Position numbers and translations under genes: made by a program. 64,000 nt of DNA from Ralstonia sp. A12. GTDB lineage: Bacteria; Pseudomonadota; Gammaproteobacteria; Burkholderiales; Burkholderiaceae. Shown here in pieces: positions 58,962 through 64,000 of this stretch (its first letter is position 1; the number at the start of each line of letters is the position of its first letter). A model generated the notes under the pieces. That model saw nothing but the letters and a program-made list of their open reading frames with translations, was not told where the DNA came from and searched no databases. The stretch lies in NCBI RefSeq assembly GCF_000801955.1, contig NZ_JSZO01000002.1, forward strand, positions 248,001-312,000. Direction: 5' to 3'.

Positions 58962-59543
58962 TCAGCGGACGTCTTTTGCCGCTTCCCACAGGTCGCGAGT
59001 TCCGAGGCTGTCATGCCACGCCACGAAGCGGGAGCGCCACTGCTCAAAGGGCTCGCCCAGCGAGGGCCTCGGGTCATCGCTCAACGCATAGGCCATCCCC
59101 TCGATCAACCATCCGGGGCGGGTTGCGACCGCGTAGTTGCCAAGCACTTCCGCTTGCCGGAAATGGATCAGCTCGTGCGTCACGTAATAGGTCTTCCACC
59201 CGCGCGGCGCGACAACCAGGCCGAGATTGCCCACGGCTTCTGCGGCGCGCCGGCCCAATCCGAACGTGTCAGCACAGGCGGATGTCGTGCAGAACACCAT
59301 GCGCGGCGCGTGCTCGAATGGGCCAACCACATCGGCTGTCTTGGCATAGCCCGCCCGATACAGCCGTTGCGCGTCGTCCAGGCTGGCAACGTTGTCGGTG
59401 CAGATGTTGGGCAGGGGGCAGGAAACCCCCGGCATGAGCGACGGGGCAATCACGCGCAGCGGCTTGACGAAAGCCAGCGCCGCAGCGGGCAGTGCAACCA
59501 GTAGCGCTGCACTGGTGACCAGCAGGATCCGGTTGAGCTTCAT
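58962..59543 (-). CDS. Exported protein with HExxH zinc-metalloprotease motif
   Basis: 193 aa from ATG at 59543. Signal peptide MKLNRILLVTSAALLVALPAAALA (cleavage about residue 24). The motif THELIHFRQAEVL (HELIH) is a zincin signature, followed by GWLIEGMAYALSDDP, which could carry the third ligand Glu (E-G-x-A-Y, as in gluzincin-like minimal proteases). Two cysteine pairs (SCPLPNIC; CTTSAC) suggest disulfides. Probably a small periplasmic or secreted zinc peptidase. It lies 17 bp upstream of chrA on the same strand and may be co-transcribed. Confidence 0.75.
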   Translation of the reverse strand: MKLNRILLVTSAALLVALPAAALAFVKPLRVIAPSLMPGVSCPLPNICTDNVASLDDAQRLYRAGYAKTADVVGPFEHAPRMVFCTTSACADTFGLGRRAAEAVGNLGLVVAPRGWKTYYVTHELIHFRQAEVLGNYAVATRPGWLIEGMAYALSDDPRPSLGEPFEQWRSRFVAWHDSLGTRDLWEAAKDVR

Positions 59544-59669
59544 GGTTTGCGTGCGGAGACTGGCTGCAAGTTGGGTGGGGCCGAACATTGTCCGGCATCG
59601 CCATCCGATGATGCCTCGCGGTGATGCTCGCCCGCAGAACGGGTACCGCAGGGCTGCTTGGCTAACGGA

Positions 59670-60002
59670 TCAGACGCGGGCGACAACGTTGATCTGGAGT
59701 GCCTCACCGCCCGCCGCAATGGCGAGCAGGCGATCCACATTCGGGTGTGCGCCCGGGCGGTTGCGTGCATCGACGGTGTGTTCGGCAAACACGGCCAGGC
59801 CATGCTCGGCTGCCTTGGCGTTGAGCTGACCAAAGGCCTGCTGCAGATAGTGATACACCGCCAGCGACCCCTGCTTGCCGGGCTTGTTCTCGATGTCGGC
59901 CACCACGGCGCCCTTGCCGTCGACCAGATCAATACGTTCGATGCCGTCAATGGCGGGCAGCTGGGCGAGGTTGTCCTTGAATACGTTGCTTGGCTGAATC
60001 AC
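59670..60002 (-). CDS. DUF2322-family protein
   Basis: 110 aa, begun at a GTG at 60002 because GGAG lies eight bases before it; a GTG three codons further upstream is also possible. NVFKDNLAQLPAIDGIERIDLVDGKGAVVADIENKPGKQGSLAVYHYLQQAFGQLNAKAAEHGLAVFAEH matches the DUF2322 pattern as I remember it. Small soluble protein, function unknown. Not obviously linked to its neighbours. Confidence 0.75.
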   Translation of the reverse strand: MIQPSNVFKDNLAQLPAIDGIERIDLVDGKGAVVADIENKPGKQGSLAVYHYLQQAFGQLNAKAAEHGLAVFAEHTVDARNRPGAHPNVDRLLAIAAGGEALQINVVARV

Positions 60003-60083
60003 TGAAATCACTCCGTTGGTTGGCCAGGGCGATGCCCCGGAAGCAGGGGCAGCATCTTACCGCCCTTGGCCGTTTGCTGAATC

Positions 60084-60479
60084 TCAGCGCCCTGCGGTGG
60101 ACTTGTTCAGGGCAACGGCGGCTTGGATGAGCGCCTTCAGCGCCTTCTCGTTCACCTTGTCGCCCTCGCGAAAATCGATGGCGCGGCGGGTGTTGCCCTC
60201 CAGGCTGGAGTTGAAGAGGCCCGTAGGGTCCGGCACGGAGGCGCCCTTTGCAAACGTCATCTTCACGGTTTGCTTGTAGGTCTCGCCGGTGCAGAGGATG
60301 CCGTCGTGCGACCAGACCGGCACACTCCATTTCCACTCCTCAACCACATCTGGGTCGGCGGCCAGGATCAGCGCGCGCAGGTGGGCAAGCATCTCGCCAC
60401 GCCAGTCATTGAGCTCAGCAATGCGTGCATCGATCAGTGCGGATGCGGGTGCAGCGTTGTCCGGCGTGGTCTTCTTCAT
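60084..60479 (-). CDS. DUF1801-family protein
   Basis: 131 aa. ARIAELNDWRGEMLAHLRALILAADPDVVEEWKWSVPVWSHDGILCTGETYKQTVKMTFAKGASVPDPTGLFNSSLEG is the DUF1801/YdhG-like pattern (conserved W-x-x-P-x-W/Y and K-x-x-V-x-L/M-x-F). These small cytosolic proteins have a fold related to SRPBCC-independent iron chaperone-like proteins; role not established. Single gene. Confidence 0.85.
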   Translation of the reverse strand: MKKTTPDNAAPASALIDARIAELNDWRGEMLAHLRALILAADPDVVEEWKWSVPVWSHDGILCTGETYKQTVKMTFAKGASVPDPTGLFNSSLEGNTRRAIDFREGDKVNEKALKALIQAAVALNKSTAGR

Positions 60480-60940
60480 GGGGTGTGCCTCTGTGATGGG
60501 ACTAGCAGACCATTCTGGCAGGAAGGTGGCCCGCTAGCCACCCGGAGGCGGTGTCCGGGGGATGGCTCGAATCCTTGTTGGAAAACTTAGAAACGCCTTT
60601 TTGTTGTATTTGGAATCAAGGCAAAAAATAATGCGAGAAACAAAAAACAAAATGAATCGGCGCTCAGTTAACGGCAAGTCAAAAAATAACTTTAGCGTTT
60701 CCGTGTCGTTCCCCACCTGAGTGGGGGTGCAAAACGATTTCGCCGGGAACCCAAGCGTGATGCGGGTGTGTGGCGCAATGCCCGCCTGCGGGAATGCAAT
60801 GCCGCAATGCCATGATGGTTGATGTGGCAGTCATCGATTGGTCATCTTTCGACTTCAATAATTGCGCCTCCGATGTTCAGGCAGACATATTGGGCGCACC
60901 CTTCTTTCAGGGGGTGACGATTGAATCGAGAGAATTTCAA
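60480..60940. other. Long AT-rich region upstream of the chemosensory pair
   Basis: About 460 bp between divergent genes. From about 60590 to 60700 the sequence is clearly AT-rich with A tracts (AAAAAATAA, AAACAAAAAAC), unlike the rest of the window, and GAAACGC near 60591 is mirrored by GCGTTTC near 60692. I could not assign a specific promoter. The frame of the following sensor is open back to 60770, but the extra 57 residues lack a signal or family match. Confidence 0.45.
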
Positions 60941-63325
60941 ATGACTATTCGTCACCGTATTACTTTGCTGATCGTGCTGATGTTTGTCGCGCTGGCGGCC
61001 ATTGGCGGTTATGCGGTCTACCAGACCCGCAGCAGCGCATCAGAGGTCAAGCAGGTGACCGAAGGCGTGGTGCCGAGCGCGCTGGCATCGGCCGATCTGG
61101 TATCGCTGGTCAAAGACGTGCAGCTGGCGACGATGGTGCTGGTGTATGCGCCCGACGACAACATCGTCGCGCAAGCCAAGGAAGACCTGAAGACCAAGGA
61201 AGCCGCGCTGCGGGCCGCCCTGGAAGTGCAGGCCAAGCGCGCCAACAGCCATGCGCAGGAAGGGCTTGTCGCGCAGGCCAAGGAAACCGTCGACAGCTAC
61301 GTCGAGGCCATCCAGCAAACCACTGACATGAAGCTTGCAGGCAAGAACGAGCTTGCCCAGGCCTTCCTGTTTGCCAATGTGGCCAGCTATCGCGATGTGC
61401 TGGAGAAGATTGTCGAGACGCTGCGCATCGAGAAGAACCGCGAGAAGGACGACGCCATCGCGCAGCTCAACGGCAAGCTGGCCACCACCGCCACGGCTAT
61501 CGGCGGGGTGAGCGGTGTGGCCATCGTGCTGCTCACGCTGATCGGCATGCTGCTGTATCGCCAGATCACCCGCCCGCTCACGCGCATGCAGGCCGAGATG
61601 AGCGAGATCGCCACCAGCCAGGATTTCACGCGCCGCGTGCCGGTGGTGCGCATGGACGAGATCGGCCACTCGGTGGTGGCGTTCAACCAGATGATCGAGA
61701 AGATCCAGGAGAACGCCGCGCTGCTCAAGCAGAAGACGGCCGACATCCAGGCGATGCTCCAGAACATGCAGCAGGGCATCCTGACGGTGGTCGATGCCGG
61801 CGTGGTGCACGAGGAGTATTCGATCTACCTGGAGTCGATCTTCGAGACACAGGAGATTGCCGGCCGCAAGCTGATGGACCTGATCTTTGCCGATACCAAC
61901 CTGGGCAGCGATGTGTTGTCGCAGGTGGAAGCGGCGGTGGACGCGTGCCTGGGGCAGGACGTCATCAACTTCGCCTTCAACCAGCATCTGCTGGCCAGCG
62001 AAGTGGAAAAACGCATGCCGGACGGCCGCGTGAAGACGCTGGACTTGTCGTGGTCGGCCATTACGGATGAGAGCGACACCATCCTGCGCCTGATGCTGTG
62101 CGTGCGCGATGTGACCGAGCTGCGCAAGCTTGCTGCTGAAGCCAGCGAGCAGCGCCGCAACCTGGAGATGATTGGCGAGATCCTGGCGGTGAGCCAGGAG
62201 AAGTTCCAGCACTTCATCGACAGCTCCACCAGCTTCGTGCACGAGAACGAACGGATCATCCGCCAGTACTCGCAGGCCGATAGCGCGGCCATCGCGGCAC
62301 TGTTCCGCAACATGCACACCATCAAGGGCAACGCACGCACGTACAACCTGCAGCACCTGACCAACGTCGTGCACGAGACCGAGCAGACCTACCACGCTCT
62401 GCGCGAGCCCGGCAGCGAGCACACCTGGGACCAGGACTGGCTGATGCAGGAACTGACCCGCGTGCGCGAGGCCATCGAGAACTACGCGCGCATCAACGAA
62501 AGCAAGCTGGGCCGCAAGGTGGGTGCAGCCCAAGGCGGCGCTGCGCAGGTGGTGCCCGACCCCATGTCGCGCATTCAAGAAAGCCTGCGCCTGCTGGAAT
62601 CGACCAACCCGGGCAGCCTGTACGAGCTGGTGTCGATGCGCGATGCCGTCTACCACCTGCTGCGCCTGCTGGGCAGCGAAACCGTGGATGAGGTGCTGTC
62701 GGGCGTGCTGCAATCGCTGCCGTCGTTGGCCCGCGAGCTGGGCAAGGAACCAGCCGCCGTGCGTATCGACGACAACGGCTACCGCGTGCGCGCAGAAGCC
62801 GGCGGCATCCTGCAGAACGTGTTCACGCACCTGCTGCGCAACTCCATCGATCACGGCATCGAAACGGCTGACGCGCGCACCGCGCATGGCAAGCCGGCGG
62901 CGGGCACGATCGACCTCGAGGTTGGCGTCGACCAGGGCATGCTGCAGATCGCGCTGTGCGACGACGGTCGCGGCCTGGCGCTGGATCGCATCCGCAATAT
63001 CGCCGTTGAACGCGGCTGGATTGGCGCGGAAGAGCGCCCAAGCGATGACGACATCGCGCAGTTCATCTTCCGCCCCGGCTTCTCGACCGCCGAGACGGTG
63101 ACCGAAGTGTCGGGCCGTGGCGTCGGCATGGATGCCGTGCTGGAGTTCCTCAAGCGCGAGCACGGCCACATCGAGCTGCGCTTTACCGATGACCACAAGG
63201 GCGCTGCGTTTCGCCAGTTCCAGACCGTGGTCTGCCTGCCGGAGCGCTTTGCGGTGGACAGCGTGAACGCGGCACTCGGCGGCCAGCCGGATGTGCATCT
63301 GGACATGGATAAGGAAGCGTCGTGA
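60941..63325 (+). CDS. Membrane sensor with 4HB-like, HAMP, PAS-like, Hpt and CheA-like ATPase domains
   Basis: 794 aa from ATG at 60941. Transmembrane helix 1 at about 7-27, helical periplasmic sensor to about 185, transmembrane helix 2 at about 187-206, HAMP (210-262), a PAS-like segment with a helical linker (275-415), an Hpt domain with phosphorylatable His459 in [11 protein letters not shown], and a CheA-type HATPase: [13 protein letters not shown] (N box), [11 protein letters not shown] (G1) and [10 protein letters not shown] (G2). No CheW-like P5 domain follows the ATPase, so it is not a standard CheA. It fuses receptor and kinase in one chain. Stop and next start overlap (TGATG) with a methyl-accepting-like gene, indicating joint function. 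Confidence 0.88.
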   Translation: MTIRHRITLLIVLMFVALAAIGGYAVYQTRSSASEVKQVTEGVVPSALASADLVSLVKDVQLATMVLVYAPDDNIVAQAKEDLKTKEAALRAALEVQAKRANSHAQEGLVAQAKETVDSYVEAIQQTTDMKLAGKNELAQAFLFANVASYRDVLEKIVETLRIEKNREKDDAIAQLNGKLATTATAIGGVSGVAIVLLTLIGMLLYRQITRPLTRMQAEMSEIATSQDFTRRVPVVRMDEIGHSVVAFNQMIEKIQENAALLKQKTADIQAMLQNMQQGILTVVDAGVVHEEYSIYLESIFETQEIAGRKLMDLIFADTNLGSDVLSQVEAAVDACLGQDVINFAFNQHLLASEVEKRMPDGRVKTLDLSWSAITDESDTILRLMLCVRDVTELRKLAAEASEQRRNLEMIGEILAVSQEKFQHFIDSSTSFVHENERIIRQYSQADSAAIAALFRNMHTIKGNARTYNLQHLTNVVHETEQTYHALREPGSEHTWDQDWLMQELTRVREAIENYARINESKLGRKVGAAQGGAAQVVPDPMSRIQESLRLLESTNPGSLYELVSMRDAVYHLLRLLGSETVDEVLSGVLQSLPSLARELGKEPAAVRIDDNGYRVRAEAGGILQNVFTHLLRNSIDHGIETADARTAHGKPAAGTIDLEVGVDQGMLQIALCDDGRGLALDRIRNIAVERGWIGAEERPSDDDIAQFIFRPGFSTAETVTEVSGRGVGMDAVLEFLKREHGHIELRFTDDHKGAAFRQFQTVVCLPERFAVDSVNAALGGQPDVHLDMDKEAS

Positions 63326-64000
63326 TGGGATCGATTGTTCTGGCCGCGCTGGCCGGCGGAGTGGTGCTGGGTGTGCTGGTGTGGATCGCCCAGCAGCGCC
63401 GCGTGAATGCGGTAGCGCGCACGCTGGGTGACGCAGAGCGCCGCATCGCCACGCTGTCGAATGACTTGGCAACGCAAACCGCACACGTGGAAGCCGGCGC
63501 GCGAGACGTGCAAACGCTGGAAGCTACCGTCGCGCAGATGCAGAGCGCTGCATCCGATCAGGCAGAGCTTGTCGAGCAACTGCGCACCGAGCTGCAGTCC
63601 GCCACGGAGGCCAAGGAGCAGTGGGCCAGTCGCGCCCGGCAGATTGCCGATGAAGCGGTCCGACTGCGTGGCCTGGCGCTGACCTTCGAGCGCTGGCACG
63701 AGCAGATGATCTCGCTCATGGAGCAGAACCACGACATGCATGCCAAGAACCAGGAGCTGCAGTCGATCGTGCGCCACGTGGTGATCGTGTCGCTCAACGC
63801 ATCCATTGAAGCGGCGCGTGCGGGCACGGCGGGGCGCGGCTTTGCCGTGGTCGCCAGCGAAGTGCGCTCGCTTGCAGCGCGCTCGGAAGAGTTGTCCAAG
63901 AGCTATCGCAACAGCCTGCACCTCAATGACCTGACCACCACCGCCACGTTCCAGGACATCCAGGCGGGCGGGAAGATGATCACGGCGTCATTGTCGAGCG
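63325..64000 (+). CDS. Short membrane methyl-accepting-chemotaxis-like protein, C-terminus beyond window
   Basis: Starts at an ATG overlapping the sensor stop (TGATG) and stays open to the window edge (225 codons seen). One N-terminal helix ([19 protein letters not shown]), then a long coiled coil (about 25-130), then the MCP signalling-tip pattern [34 protein letters not shown] at about 151-184. There is no periplasmic sensor domain. The coupling to the upstream kinase suggests that the two form one sensory complex. Methylation-site helices cannot be judged from the partial sequence. Confidence 0.85.
   Translation, partial: MGSIVLAALAGGVVLGVLVWIAQQRRVNAVARTLGDAERRIATLSNDLATQTAHVEAGARDVQTLEATVAQMQSAASDQAELVEQLRTELQSATEAKEQWASRARQIADEAVRLRGLALTFERWHEQMISLMEQNHDMHAKNQELQSIVRHVVIVSLNASIEAARAGTAGRGFAVVASEVRSLAARSEELSKSYRNSLHLNDLTTTATFQDIQAGGKMITASLSS

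Noticed and set aside
61040-63484. A continuous 814-codon open frame antisense to the membrane sensor kinase
   Set aside because: The product is a His/Arg/Leu/Gln-rich translation with no domain pattern, as expected from a high-GC gene read on the wrong strand. The plus-strand frame has clear HAMP, Hpt and ATPase motifs.

Overview
The window is high-GC, densely coded proteobacterial chromosome. The gene content points to a beta-proteobacterium of the Burkholderiaceae, most likely a Ralstonia of the pickettii/insidiosa group: a 180-kDa-class NAD glutamate dehydrogenase, a pgaABCD biofilm operon, hscC with a J-like partner, a kbl/epimerase-type threonine dehydrogenase pair and many small regulator/enzyme pairs. 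This assignment is inference from content, because no rRNA or other taxonomic marker is present. I saw no tRNA, rRNA, CRISPR array or insertion sequence.

Layout. (1) 1-11276: a biosynthetic-looking locus. An MFS exporter (running off the left edge), an Fe/2-oxoglutarate-type oxygenase and a SnoaL-like protein lie on the minus strand. Divergent from them is a tight plus-strand operon: AfsA-like hotdog protein, HAD phosphatase, acyl carrier protein, two ketoacyl-ACP synthase III-like enzymes, a fused indolepyruvate:ferredoxin oxidoreductase-type enzyme carrying a one-base frameshift, and a type II thioesterase. AfsA plus phosphatase plus ACP resembles the logic of gamma-butyrolactone/butenolide synthesis. 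This is my main candidate for an undescribed system. (2) 11287-22101: an EAL/CBS/GGDEF protein, a TipA-like MerR regulator, a GlxA-type AraC regulator, two short-chain-dehydrogenase/SnoaL modules, a DUF4349 lipoprotein, a cupin of the dihydroxyacetophenone dioxygenase type, a Crp/Fnr regulator and an ACS-family MFS permease. The second module and the permease share an almost identical 40-bp upstream element. (3) 22167-31592: a small secreted peptide, an amino-acid permease, a MATE exporter, a TetR/DUF1254 pair, and kbl plus a threonine dehydrogenase with a divergent XRE-cupin regulator.

(4) 32189-40233: a NarL-like regulator followed by pgaABCD, closed by a strong terminator; PgaD has a long extra C-terminal tail. 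(5) 40246-47307: an ArsR/SRPBCC pair with two palindromic operators, a large membrane HD-GYP protein, a GNAT acetyltransferase behind palindromic operators, and several small or exported proteins. (6) 47331-59543: an HPD-less J-like membrane protein with HscC, the large glutamate dehydrogenase, a MerR/old-yellow-enzyme pair, a ChrA transporter and a secreted protein with a zinc-protease motif. (7) 59670-64000: two small DUF proteins and the start of a chemosensory pair: a membrane sensor with Hpt and CheA-like ATPase domains, translationally coupled to a short membrane methyl-accepting protein that runs off the right edge.

Most transcription units are short and bounded by hairpins, and many regulator/target pairs are divergent with visible dyads between them.
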